Below, in pieces: positions 1-12,083 of a stretch of DNA of 64,000 bases. Every line of letters begins with the position of its first letter. Position 1 is the stretch's first letter. Both the position numbers and the translations under genes were made by a program. The stretch covers positions 9,450,448 to 9,514,447 of the forward strand of contig JAJEKV010000012.1 of the NCBI GenBank assembly GCA_021234155.1. The letters run 5' to 3'. Source of the stretch: Isoetes taiwanensis. Its lineage: Eukaryota > Streptophyta > Lycopodiopsida > Isoetales > Isoetaceae. The notes beneath the pieces were generated by a model. That model searched no databases, was not told the origin of the DNA, and was given only the letters and a program-made list of their open reading frames with translations.

Positions 1-330
1 CCCTGGTCTAATCAAATAGGGGACAACAAGCCCGACTAGTCTCTCAAAGCTGGCCCTCTTCATTCTGTAAAATTGATGCCACATATCATCTTCAAAAGAA
101 GCTATACAATTCCATGCGTGGTTATCTATATTATCCCATTGTGTTCTTTGTCTTGGAGCAATCCAAAATCTTCTAGGTGGCCTTCTAACCCGGCATGATC
201 CAGCTAACATCAAAGATGAGGCAGCACAGAAGAACAGACAGTTATTTTCTTGCAAGTCATCGTCATCGAATAGATTCATTGGGTCTTCAAGCTCGTTTAG
301 CTCAAGAAGCTGCAAACAGAACCTTTGGAA
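1..330 (-). pseudogene. PIF/Harbinger transposase, N-terminal fragment cut by window edge
   Basis: On the minus strand this encodes the start of a DDE_Tnp_4-type (HARBI1-like) transposase. The acidic start around MNLFDDDDLQENN (Met near 278) is followed by a helical N-terminal region ending MKRASFERLVGLVVPYLIRP. The same segment recurs at 15440-15775 and 38267-38362, where it continues into the catalytic domain. The window edge cuts the gene, and a few stops and frame changes are visible. Its position directly upstream of PKS-A mirrors the Harbinger gene upstream of PKS-B, so the window probably begins inside another repeat of the same array. Confidence 0.6.
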
Positions 331-1945
331 TGCGAATCCGATTGTAAGAGCACGCAAATAAAGATGGCAATCATTCCGAGAATCAATCGGATCCATGATA
401 GAGCGGTAGGAAATGGAACCCTATGCAAAGAACACGCGAAAGCGAAATATCCCATAAAAGCTTACCTACCAAATAGAACGGGGAAGAAATATCCCATATT
501 TTGGAGGCGATTCAAAATTGGAGGGAATTATCCCACAAAAACTTGACCTACCTAATGATTCGGATGAGTAGTTCTCCCACGGAAACCAAAAAATTGAGGC
601 CTAACGGGATTTGTTAGACCTCGAGACGACCTTCTCTCCTCTCCTCCCAGAAAAAAATCATTACAAGGAGTCGATAGACGAGAGAGGGTATTTTGGCAAG
701 CATGTGGGCCAACCTATTTTTGAGAGAGAGAGAGCCAGAGAGAGAGAGAGAGAGAGAGAGGAGGGGGAGGGAGGGAGGGAGGGAGGGAGGGAGGGAGGGA
801 GGGAGAGAGAGAGAAGTTTCTATAAAAGCGTGGCAGAATGGAGTTGCAATAATTCCCCCAACCCACCAAGGCTGAAACTCAAAATAGGTTTAGATCTTGC
901 CGAGCCTGCGGATGAACGACATTGGAGCATAGTTCTAGGCTTGATTAAAAGAAGCCCACACATGCGATTAGGTATTGATTACTTGAGTTTTCCATCTTTG
1001 ACATTGGGGTTGGGTCCTTAAGTGATCCCATCAAACCTCTAATGGAAACATGTGAGATCTAGGCAATTTTACTAACATGTGCGAAGCGGGGACTACGTTA
1101 TAGAAAATGGCGAAATTCCCTCTTATCTCACAAATGGATTGAGAGAACCAACGCAAGATTGTGGAGTAAGTGATCAACCATCTAAAAATATTTATAGCAA
1201 TTTTTTCTTAAAAAAAATTATTAGTAGAATATACCAAAATTGCACTTTTAATATTTTTTCCGATGAGTCTGAGAAATACAAAGGCGACACTTTTATCGTT
1301 AAGGACATCATTGAGCCCTAAAGAGACATGGAATTAAAATACAAGAAAATCTTATATCCTTATATCTCTTTGCAAAGCTTTGCTTTGCTCTTATGCCAAA
1401 TCTCAATCGTCGAAACCTCATACATTCATATATATGCTGCCCGGATAGAATATGTTACATATGCTAAAGCCACACCTTCCAACCAAAGCTTTGAAATCCC
1501 CAATAGCTCTAACTAGATAACTTGCCGAGATAAATGTCATGCTCCACCAGATTTTGAATATAAACTCAAGATTATATGCCTGATTTTGAAGGAAACTCCA
1601 CAACCGGCAAATAAAAATTCGAACCAAAAATTGTGACTTGAAATTTAGGGACTAGTCTTTCGATTGATGCCTCCTTTCAACCCTAGGGTTGCAAAAGATA
1701 AAATAAGGAAGCCAATGTGGGAATCCCATTATGGAAAACGTGTTGTTTTGAGGGCGTCAAAGTCCAGGTCAAAATTGCCCACGGAATGCTGGGTGCGCAG
1801 AAAGCACATGCATTTTTCAGACTATAAAACAGGGGCCGTTCTTTCGAAGCAGCAAGCCCGCCTAACTTCTCTTCTCATTTGTAAGAAGCTCGCAAAGCTA
1901 CACCCTCATCTCCTTTCTAAGCAGCTAAAATCTTAGCAGCTAAGC
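331..1945 (+). promoter_or_regulatory. upstream region of PKS-A, uninterrupted type
   Basis: This is homologous to 15800-17395 (PKS-B) and 40636-42216 (PKS-C). In order it holds a GA/GGGA tract, an AT-rich stretch with an AC-type MYB motif (ACCTTCCAACC near 1472), a segment with W-box-like GGTCAA, an RY motif CATGCA, and a TATA box (TATAAAA 1823-1829) about 120 bp before the ATG. The first kilobase differs from its duplicates mainly by small changes at CAG/CTG positions. Reading frames across the GA tract are low-complexity artefacts. Confidence 0.6.
721..814 (+). repeat. (GA)n/(GGGA)n microsatellite upstream of PKS-A
   Basis: Dinucleotide GA repeats pass into GGGA repeats, about 1.1 kb before the ATG. 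The same tract is at 16156-16266 and 40940-41084 with different lengths and interruptions. Confidence 0.95.
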
Positions 1946-3165
1946 ATGGCATTTTTCCAGATTGAAAAGCCTGATGGGCCTGCCTGTGTCCTTGCTATTG
2001 CAACCGAAAATCCTCCTTCTTTGTTGATCAGAAGGATTATGCAGAATTTTTTGTTTGATGCCTGCAACATGAATGATAAAGTAGATCTCAAGAGGAAGTT
2101 CGCACGCATCTGTAAGCATACAAAACACCATTTCTGATTTCTAAATTGCAAAAAATAGGTATTTCTCTGATTAAATTTATGTTTTGTTTTATGATCAGGC
2201 GAGAAGTCTGGAATCAACAGGCGCCACTATTACATGACCAAGGAGATACTCCAAGCAAATCCCAACATCACCACATATGGAGCACCATCTTTGAATGTAA
2301 GGTTAGACATGCTCATTGATGAAATTCAGAAAACTTGGTGCACTGGCTGCAGAGAAGGCCATAGCAGAATGGGGCAGCCAAGGTCTAAAATTACTCATGT
2401 TGTTATGACCACCATAAGTGGAGTGGACATGCCAGGCGCGGGATTACAAGCTCGCAAAAATTCTTGGCCTCAACCCCTGATGTGAAGAGAATTATGCTCT
2501 ACCAACAGGGCTGCTTTGCGGGAGGCACTGTTATGAGGGTTGCAAAGATGTGGCTGAAAATAACAAAGGATCAAGAGTTCTTGTTGTGTGCAGTGAAATT
2601 ACTGCATCTACATTTGAAGCCCTTCTGAAGCTCATTTTGATGGCCTTGTTGGTTCTGCTCTCTTTGGAGATGGCTCTGCAGCACTTATTGTTGGGCAGAT
2701 CCTCAAGAGTATGAAAAGCCTGTTTTTGAGCTTGCCTGGGCAGGAGAATCTGTTCTCCAGACAGTGATGGTGCAATTGAGGGTATCCTTGAAGCCGGCCT
2801 TGTGTTTAGACTAGAGAGAGATGTGCCCTATGTCATCTCCAACAACATTGAGAGGGCTTGGTTAAAGGAAGAGAAGCTGTTGGATCAAATGATCTTAATG
2901 ACATGTTTTGGTAGCTCATCCTGGTGGCCCTCCCATTCTGACAAGAGGAGGCGGCCCTCGGCTTGAACACAAGGAGCTACTAGGGAGATTGCAGATGTTG
3001 GCGGCCATGTTCAGTGCTTTCTGTGATTTTGAAGCAACCCAAATGAGAGAAACAGGTCTAAGAAGATGAGCATGAAGACCACAGGTGGTAAGGTTCCACA
3101 TGGCTCCTCCTGGCTTGACCTGGTCCACTGTGGAGACACTGTGCGCTGAGAGTCTGCCCTGTTAG
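1946..3165 (+). pseudogene. type III polyketide synthase copy A, frameshifted
   Basis: This is a chalcone-synthase-superfamily gene: an iterative ketosynthase that condenses malonyl-CoA on a CoA starter in the cytosol. Exon 1 starts at ATG 1946 and ends at 2111. The intron is 2112-2198 (GT..AG, phase 1 within Cys), and exon 2 runs to TAG 3163-3165. Compared with intact copy C there are more than ten one- or two-base indels. Examples are a lost C in the ENPPFF codons, an extra T before FLFDAC, a G lost in GWGQ-like codons and a C gained after LGLNP. The 3' third is badly scrambled. QGCF and HPGGP coding sequence is recognisable only piecewise. The density of indels next to G/C runs and CAG/CTG sites suggests that part of the damage is consensus error. 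As written it cannot encode an enzyme. Confidence 0.8.
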
Positions 3166-3530
3166 AAACCATCCATGTTAGCTCAAAAGAGAGGCTTGAA
3201 TCTCTATAATAAATTTATCCAAATTCTTAAGAGTGTGCATGGCAAAACAAATTTATGATATCTTTGTAATTGAACTTGTACAGTTTTTAGTAGCAAAGAT
3301 AAATTCTCTGATTTACTTGTTGACATGCTACATCTTGTAACTTGTAGTAAAAATACATGCATTTCCTAACCATAGCACATATGTCCAATAAAGCAAAGGG
3401 GAAAGAATGTGCAAATTATTATTATTTTTTCGGCCATACCTAAATCATAAAAAATCCTTTAAAAAAACGTGGAGGATTTTTATAAAGGTACTTTTAAAAA
3501 TAAAACGGGTTTTTTAAATTAACATTGCTT
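3166..3530. other. AT-rich spacer replacing block Z behind PKS-A
   Basis: After the PKS-A 3' UTR the homology to copies B, C and D stops near 3195, and unrelated AT-rich DNA runs to about 3530, where block X begins. The 2-3.8 kb LINE-derived block Z found behind B, C and D is absent. I see no gene here. Confidence 0.5.
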
Positions 3531-4799
3531 GAGAGTACATTTCTCTTAGTTTTGCTTGCATAATCCCCCATAAAGTAGAGCTTTCAATGTACAACCACTT
3601 GAGAGAGTCATGCACGTTTTCATGGTTACACCAATGCAAAAAATGACAATTATGATCACATTTCTAATAGTTCAAAGCATAGGAATATTTAGAAATTAAA
3701 ATGTAGAAAACATGCCGCATAAAAGATAAGAACTATTGTAGTATCATATCCATCTATTCATATCCTGTTCTTCTATAATCAAGATATGCTGTGATTGGTG
3801 TATTTAAACAATCTTTGTTCTTTTGAAATAGGTATTATTGCATAATCATACGCCGCTTATTTCGGACAGTAAAGTAGATACTAAATCGCATGTAGATCAC
3901 ACCTATGATCCAAAACCTTTTTAAACTCGGTAGCTTCATATTACGTGTGCTCTTTAAATATAACAAGGATTGCAACTTAAAAACCATCCGAAGTGAGATG
4001 TTAGCCACCCATCAAAACTAGCTTAAACTCTTTGTCGGTCACAATAATAACTCTCAAATCAAACTTCGGGCCTGTTCTCAAAACTAGAGAAGGATCCATC
4101 CAGAGAACCAATCTATGGTTCACCGTGGGTCAATTGATGCTAAGAACTCGAGCACTTGCAGCAGAAGTAGGCAATAGCAAATTACCAAACATTGTTCTTT
4201 CCATCCAAGTAAGAGAATAAGAATAGGTTTCTGGCGGGACGCATTGTGGTTCGTTGATTATCGCATCTAAAGCCATAGGTTGTGAATTAGCGTGGTGCTC
4301 TCGCCCGGACACTAAGCCTTATGTTATTAATTTGATGCAGTTCCATTGAAGATTGATGCCGATGGCCTGTCAATCCCTGGAGGTTGGGTATATGGAGTTC
4401 TTGGAAGATCCGCTGTTGTCCTTCCATGTTCTAAGTTGGTCCGCCTCCTTCAAAAGTGGCTTCCTCTTTTTGGGCCAGTTCGTGAGAGGGCAACCTTTGA
4501 ATGATGGGGAGTGGCTTTATAGGAGGTCCCGTGATGTTAGGAATAAGTTAGAATATTCCTCATGGAGGTGGTTGTGGACTTTTTGGCTTCCAAAGTGAGA
4601 GTTAACGGGCAAGTTAGACGGTGCGGATTTTGTAGGAGTTTGACTCGAAGGGGTGGTGATGCAATCTCCTCGCTTTGTTTGGATTGCCCGTGGCGCGAGG
4701 GGTAGAGGTCCCACAATAAGGCAACGTAAGCCTTGATCCGGCTTGGCGGTACTTCCTCATCTCTTGCTTAAGGTTTTTAGGGGTATTCAACTCGCAAAG

Positions 4800-5190
4800 A
4801 TTCATCGCCTTTAGTTCTTTCGGTTCTTGCAAAGCCCATCTATAAGGAATCGAATGAGATTACTACGTCCGCAAGCACCATGAATCATTTCATCTAGAAG
4901 ACCAAGACACATTCACTGCTCCTTGCAAAGACCACTTATGAGAGAATTCTATGCCATTTGGTATACATCTTCTTCCAATCATCTCCTATAGCAGGTCGAG
5001 TGCACCGCTTCATGCCACATGTTCATGTAGTTTTCACCTATAAGTATGGTATGCATAAAACACCGTGTGTATATTGTTTCGACCATTATTTTTTTTATTA
5101 TTATTATCATTTCCTTAACGACTTTGGGTGCAAGCTCATAACTTGGGTGAAGCAAAATTTATACCTCTTTTGTTTCCATTAGTCTTGCTA
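4800..5190 (-). pseudogene. PPR-protein relic (X copy 1)
   Basis: This corresponds to the pentatricopeptide-repeat fragments read clearly at 27572-27975. In this copy the frame is repeatedly broken and only short stretches can be matched. It is identified by homology to the other block X copies, not by its own frame. Confidence 0.4.
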
Positions 5191-8075
5191 GGTTTTGCGT
5201 GAATGGGCACCGAGGCCCTAGTAGGAATATATTTTGCTAATGATATAAGTGGTAATGCTGGGATGGACATAGAATAACTTCTTGTAGACTATTTCTCTTG
5301 TTGTGGAATGGTCTATACCAAAAGTTCTATACGCATGGTTATATAGAAACACACAAGTCCTCATGCTAATGTGTGGATAGGTTTCTAACTCTAAGATGTA
5401 GCTGAATATCTAACAATGGTAATGAGTCCCGGGTGATTTAAGGATTTTTATTTAGATAAAATACTTAAAAACAATTTTAATATTGCCCGTGATAGCCAAT
5501 AATAGTTATTGACTTACCTCGACATGCCCAAAAATTTATTTCCCCAGACGGTATTGAGCAGCCTGCTCTCAAACCACCCATGTATAAGATCCGCTACTAT
5601 ATCCGAAAAGCATTAGAATTCCACCGATCCTCGGGGATAATGGCTCGGACATTCAATGGTGAAAGATACTCGTGATCTGAGAAAGTGAATGGGTTAGATA
5701 CGAGAGACTTCAAGGCGCCAGTTGGGAGGGGCGCGATTGTGTTGAGGATAACCGGAGCATAAACAAGTGCATGGAGAATTGCAGCTACAGAGGCGCTATG
5801 GCCAAAACAAGAATACATACAAGTAGAGATGACAGTAACATGGCTCCAAAGGGGACAGTACCTTCCGGGTAGTGCAGATGCCGTACCTTTTTTCAGCCCA
5901 AAATGCACAAATAATGCATGTCGATGATGACCTAGAGTACCACGTTCTTGATCTTACCTCGCTTATTTATAGATTAACCTCGACAGTTGAAGCTCTACCC
6001 CAGAGCAAATTGTTCTAAAATTCTAGATAGGGCCTTAAGCTATAAATCTGGCTTTTTCCTTTTTTCCGAAAAATGCTTTATGGATAATCCATCTCGTGTA
6101 TCCTGGATGAGGATACATATTTGTCAATGACTTTTTGGGTATACAAAGATAATGGCGAAAAGATCCTTCTATTTGAAAGGATTGTTATATACCTTATCGT
6201 ATATAATAGAAGAACCGGCCCGCGTAACTCTTAGAGAGTGACGAGCTTGATACTTTGTAAAAAAATTAACATCCCCGAGGGGTATTTTAACAATGGAGTT
6301 TATTATCGATTCTAGGTGGGGTTACATGTGGAAAAAACTTATGAAATAATTGGAATTATGGCTGTATATGGTTCTTAAGAATAGAATAGATAAAACATAT
6401 ACATAAGTTTGCCAATGTTTAAGGTGGATACTGATGAAACGGATAGATAGAAAATTAGAGTATAAAAGATTTCTAGACCGCTTGATATTTGCATGCACTT
6501 CTCTGTTTGTTTGATTCTTTGACTTCATTTCTACATCCCTAATTAACAAGAAGGGACAAAAGGGACAATGGGTGACCAACGAAAGAGCCGAAGATCCCAA
6601 TGTACCTTTTAGCCCTTTCCCCATAATGAATATGCTAACGGGGTATTGATTGGCTGCAAATTATGGGATCTTCTTCCCATTTGTTATTTGTTTGTTATCT
6701 TTTGTTGATTCCGATGGAAAGGAGGTTGGTGGTCCGAAGATGTGGTATTTTGCGGATTATCTACTTTGACAGAAAAAGGGCAATACTTTTTGGAAAAGAA
6801 TGGAATACATACTCTTGACCTTGGTTTTTTACTGTTATATGTTTTTGGTTGCTAAGTGTTTATAGTTTCCTATGGCTTATATCCGTAATATAAAGTGAAC
6901 TTCTCGTACTTGTGGCATAGATGCTCATCGATATGATAGAGTTTGCACCATGCCCTTAATAGACAAGTTAGAGTTTGACTAGTTGGTTATGATGTAAAGT
7001 TTTTGAAATCCTCTAGGGATGTCATATATAATAGGAAAACAATTTTGAAATGGTTGAGAGTTCTGATAAAGATATTACTTGTGTTATGTTGTAAATGTTG
7101 TTTCCATCAACTAGAGGTTTAAAAAGAAAAGATTGTATTGTGTATGGCAAACATGTCAGGTAGGATGGCTGCCATAGATATGGATATTTCTAATAGATGA
7201 TGATAGACCCTAAAAGTCTCACCCATCTAGTCCCTCAAAGATCTACTAGTTGTAGAAGGTTTTTGGCTTGAGAAGATCTTGGCTTTATTTAATGTATGTT
7301 GGTACATATTTTTGTCAACAAGAAAAATCTATTTATTTATTTGAACAAACTCATGTGTCGAACATTTACGTAAAAATGAAAATATATTTTCTAAATTGTC
7401 AATATTACACCTGGGTAACCTTGTAGTTAATCGTTTATCCTCAAGTTAAATATGGTTTTTCAATGACTATGTTGTTGAAGTACTAATCTCTTTGGAAAAG
7501 ACATGTAAACATGGATTACTATGTAACTAATTTAAAAGATTCATATGATTTTGAGTAAAAGACATGGTGATGGTACCCAATGGAAAGCCGTTACACAAAT
7601 TCTATTAAACTATGATCTCATGATCATGTGAAAACAAATATATAAGGAAAGTTGTTTAAAGATTGGTTTAAAATTTAAAAACCGACTTGAAGTAAAAAGG
7701 ATTTGAGTAGGGAAAAGCAAATACTATCTTTGAAAAACTTCAACCGGTGTAGGGTGATAATACTACCAAAGGATTGACACCGAGGTGGATGTGGTCCGTG
7801 TATCTAGTTCTAAACCGCTTTTTTAGACATTTCATCACATTGGTACATCCAATATTGTCTTCTACCTACTTTCCATATGTTTGAGCTGTTAGATAAACCT
7901 AAAGCTCCCACTTAGGAAAATTGGAATCCCTTTACTTGATTACTTCATTTGAGATATAAGAGATGTTTGATGACAAAAGATTAATGATTCATTCTAACTT
8001 ATGGTCTACCAAATATGTATGTCACAGAAAAGTTATGACTAGGAAGAGGATTTTGAGATCATCTTGCCTACTTGA

Positions 8076-8660
8076 ATGCTCGGCTTATTGACATTGGATA
8101 TGACAAGAACAGGATGCAGTGTCCTAATTCAGCTATCTAAACAATTTTATCTTTGCATCAAGAATATGAAAGTGCATGAATTATCTTTGGAAAGAATTCT
8201 ATCAAATCCCCCTGAGCAGATCTACGCTATTACACACCTTGGGTTTAGCGAATGGCTTCTACTCTTGCCAAAAATTTACAAGCTGTCTGATAGAGAGAAG
8301 GCGTTTGGGCTTTTATTTCGGAATTGTATGATAGCCTTCCACAGAAAATATATGACTATACAAGAATTGAAGATGAACGCAACAAGGACTTCATCACTGG
8401 TATCACTACGCTAAAAGATGCAAATGATATCAAAATTCACATGGCAATGAAAATGAACAAATTCTTACAGTAAGGCTAAGGTAAATGCTAAAGATCCTAG
8501 TTTGTCGAGATGATTTGTTTGGATCTGATTTATTAATCTGAAGAAGACCGGTAGCCCTTATCCCAAAGGTATATGGGAAAAAGATAACAAAGGGATGGAT
8601 TTCAAATTATCATTGAGGAATTGCTTGATATTCCCTATCATCTCGAAAGAGGTTGGCTGA
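8076..8660 (+). pseudogene. unrecognised gene fragment in block X, copy 1
   Basis: Frames here encode FGLL-like and KIYDYTRIEDE-like segments also seen at 30674-31437. I do not recognise the family. The reading frame shifts at least twice, and neighbouring copies show the same overall order, so this is a duplicated relic. Confidence 0.3.
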
Positions 8661-8677
8661 AAGCCAAGGGCTACTCA

Positions 8678-9180
8678 CCGCGGGTTTTTCCATCTTTGAC
8701 ATCGGGGTTGGGCCCTTAAGTGATCCCATCAAACCTCTAATGGAAACATGTTTGATCTAGACAATTTTACTAACATGTGCGTAAGCGGACTACCCATAGA
8801 AAATGGCGAAATGGATTGAGAGAACCAACAAGATTGTGGAGTAAGTGATCAACCATCTAAAAATATTTTACGCAATTTTTCGTTAAAAAAATGGTAGAAT
8901 ACACCAAAAATTGCACTTTCAATATTTTCCTTGTCTTGAAATATAAAGGCGACACTTTACCGATTAAAGAGAATCACTATTTTTTGAGCCCTTAAGAGAG
9001 GAATGGAATTAAAAACAGAAAATCTTATATCCTGATATCTTTGCAAAAGCTTTCTTTTAGCTCTTATGCCAAAATCTCAATAAATTGAAACCTCATACAT
9101 TTGTATATATATGCGACCCGGATAGAATATCGGCGTCATATGCTAAAGCCACACCTTCCAACAAAGGTTCAAATCCCCAA
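8678..9180 (+). promoter_or_regulatory. distal part of a split PKS promoter (stump 1)
   Basis: Homologous to 41268-41785 upstream of PKS-C, including the AC-type motif ACCTTCCAAC near 9153. The homology breaks exactly at 9180/9181, where the Helitron-like element Y starts, and resumes at 11406. Confidence 0.65.
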
Positions 9181-11405
9181 TCTATTTACATTTATAATTC
9201 TTTCTCAGGATTCGATTCTTATATTCTTTTTTCGTTCTTGACACATGTGTTTCTTTTTCTTTACGTTGTTTTTCGGAGAATTTCCCCGGTGTAGGCCTAG
9301 TGTGGGTTGGTAAAATGCGGTAACAAAGATCGGCTATGGGCACAATAGGCACATTCCTCGGATGGATTTCTTTTGGGCTTCTCCATCTGCCTTTGGTATA
9401 ACAGGCTAAGACCTCCTCTATCGGCGACATTCTGCATCGTTTTGCCTCAATTTTGAGCCTCTTGAACTTGAATCTAGCTATAATAAGTTTTTCGGATCCA
9501 TTCCCATTACGGTATTAATCGGTTGGATCTACCGGATTGGTTCTAGGCTTCTCCATTTTTAGGAAATGCCGAGGTGTCCTGCGGTGCCCCTTCCGTTGTC
9601 TTTGATAGCATGTCGACACCGCAATTGCAAGGAGAGAATATTGGATTTAAGCACAAGTAATTCAATCCGGCAACTAGTTGTTTTGGCTTTTGTACTATGT
9701 AAGTGAAAGAGCAAAAAGAAGCTTGGCAAAGTTTTGCACCGTAGAGGAAGGAAAGCGTGGCGTGTGATATGGAAAATTAGAGAGTCGTGTGGACTTAAAA
9801 GGCAACAATCAAATCTAGATTTATGATCGAATTAGCTGCTACTTCCAATTATTGTAATGGCATCGTTTATATATCAAATTCTTCACTAGATTGTGGCCAG
9901 ATTTAATCTGCGGATCATGATACATCGGTGTAACTGACTTTTGGCTTGATGGATGTCATGCGATACACAATTGATAATTTCAAAGCACGAGTTTGAATCC
10001 AAGAATGCCAATTCTCAACCTCCTTTTTTGCTCTTCCTAAATCGGATGGAAGCACCTACTCTTGTCGAATCATTTATTCTTAACAAACATCTCAAGCAGA
10101 TGGAATCACCCAGATGAAACCGGCTACAACTCTAGCACAATTTTGTATTGATTGAAGTAGCCAAAAATCAACAATATCCTCAGTATACACAGTGCGAATT
10201 CCTCTGTCTAGAACCATAAGCAACTTCGAATTACGTAGTCTTGTCGGTTATTAACTCGATTACCCGGACTAATTCACAATAGGCTTAATCTCCTCCACGC
10301 CTCCCGTCCGATCTCCTCTTTGCTTTAAAACGACATTTCATTCTTTCTGTCTCATTTCTACTACAACCATCTTCGATCTTGATTTCCCACTCTTAGTCCA
10401 TCCCTTTTTCCCTCTTTAGTTTGTCCTTTTAAAACCAAAATGATCCTTCAAATATAACACGTGTCAACAAGTATCAATTGTTTTCTTAACCTCTGAAATA
10501 TGGCATTAACAATAACTCCTAACAATAATGACACGAATGGGATCCAGAATTTCACTTGCTTCGAGCCATGCATCACATGGTGTGTTATTTCTTCTATAGT
10601 CAAGTTGAATTGGTTACAGACTTTAAGGGATAGAATTTCTACAAAATAGGCACAAAAGCACTCACATTGTTGGCTTAAAATCGACGATCGAATCCAGGAA
10701 GAAAATTTGGTGACACTTTTAAGGTTCTTACTTTTTTTTTGCAACAATAAGTTCCACCAAAGGAAATACTCAAAAATATATTCCAAATAAAGGTATCTTT
10801 GTAATATTGTGGTAGCTTAACAGTTGTAGAGTTGTTTTTCAAAAACATTTGCTTTAGGCTAGACGATTCTAATGCTACATGATCTACCTTATTCTCATCT
10901 AGCATTCTTTATAATTGACGAATTGAAAAAGGCAGTTTTTTATTGGAATTTGCCCAAATCAATGTCCCCAACCATTACAATATTCCACCATAGCTCAAAG
11001 TAAACTTCTTTTAGAGTAAATCAATGTTAGAACACAAGAAGACCTCTTGATCCCATGCATTGATAACCATGCCTAACTTTGGGAGTAAGTACCTTACATC
11101 CCTGTTCTCTCTCTAGTCAAAGTTAAGTTCTCTAGCTAAAAAGTACTTTAGTCTCATAGGATATGTAGCCCCTTAAGGCCAATGCCCCAAAAGGGCTTTA
11201 AGACTCCCATATTGATAATGACTTCAGTTTTAGCTATTGCTTGCTAGTTTTCACAATAATCCAACTTCATATTGTTTGTTGGTATAGGGAAAGATCCATA
11301 GCATCCAAGAATTTCTCTTTATCTACTAACTTATTTAACACACGGGAACCGCCGCAATAAATTTCTTGTAGCTCTAACTACAAGGCCGCCGCAATAAATT
11401 TCTTG
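9181..11405 (+). mobile_element. Helitron-like element Y, copy 1 (non-autonomous)
   Basis: The empty site in PKS-A, B and C reads CCCCAA|TAGCTC. Here it is split by 2.2 kb that begins TCTAT and ends CTTG, inserted between A and T with no target duplication. A GC-rich palindrome lies about 13 nt before the 3' end (degraded here; clear at 53531-53550). These are Helitron hallmarks (5'-TC, 3' hairpin, A|T target), except that the end is CTTG rather than canonical CTRR. No Rep/helicase gene is visible. The last about 38 bp are tandemly duplicated. Short reading frames inside (for example minus 10448-10905) match no family I know. Confidence 0.6.
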
Positions 11406-11845
11406 TAGCTCTAACTAGATAACTTGCCGGTAAATGTCATGCTCCACCAAATTTTGAATGTAAGCTCAAGATTATTTGCCAGATTTTGAAGGAAACCCCA
11501 CAATTTTTTTGCCAGCAAATAAAAATTCGAACCAAAAAATAAGAATTGTGATTGGAAATTTAAGCGACTCTCCATTTCCAAACCTACGGTTGCAAAAGAT
11601 AAAATAAGGAAGCCAATGTGGGAAACCCATTATGGAAAAAACGTGTTGTTTTGAGGGCAAAATTGCCCACCTTTAATCTTTGGGTCTTGTGAAAAGCACA
11701 TGCATTTTCGGACTATAAAAGCAGGGGCCGTTCTTTCGGTAGCAAGACGAAATTCTAACTTCTCTTCTCATTTGTAAGAAGCTTCGCAAAGCTATACCCT
11801 CATCTCCTTTCTAAGCGAAGAAAAATCTTAGTTTGCTAAGCAAAA
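11406..11845 (+). promoter_or_regulatory. proximal promoter of PKS stump 1
   Basis: Homologous to the last 430 bp before PKS-C, with TATAAAA at 11714-11720. The normal ATG is replaced by AAA, as in stump 2, so no start codon remains at the expected place. Confidence 0.55.
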
Positions 11846-12083
11846 GCATTTTTCCAGTTGAAAAGCCCTCGATGGTCTGCTGTGTCCTTGCTATTGCAAC
11901 CGAAAATCCTCCCTTCTTTGTTGATCGGAAGGGATTATGCAGAATTTTGTTTGATGCCCAACATGAATGATAAAGGCGATATGATGACAAAAGCTCAATA
12001 ATATACGGTTTTACGGAACTAAGGAGCATGATCCAATCTGGTGATACGAAAATATTACATGAAGGGGAAATGAAGGAAAATGA
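11846..12083 (+). pseudogene. PKS exon 1 fused to copia polyprotein end, copy 1
   Basis: The sequence follows PKS exon 1 from codon 2 to the NMNDK codons and then jumps into the C-terminal end of a Ty1/copia polyprotein (ADMMTKALP-like segment, stop at 12081-12083). The frame is broken here by several small changes, whereas stump 2 keeps one open frame. The rest of the PKS (intron, exon 2) is absent. Confidence 0.65.

Larger units (their letters stand above)
3531..8677. repeat. block X, copy 1 (segmental duplication)
   Basis: This aligns throughout with 26223-31434 and partly with 45696-49846 and 60426-62157. It carries a PPR-gene relic on the minus strand (about 4800-5190) and pieces of an unrecognised gene on the plus strand (8076-8660). 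This copy differs from the others by dense small indels and substitutions centred on CAG/CTG trinucleotides. No intact gene is present. Confidence 0.75.

Noticed and set aside
611-1021. 136-codon reading frame across the GA tract
   Set aside because: Its middle is Arg-Glu repeats from the microsatellite; the flanks are non-coding promoter DNA in the other copies.
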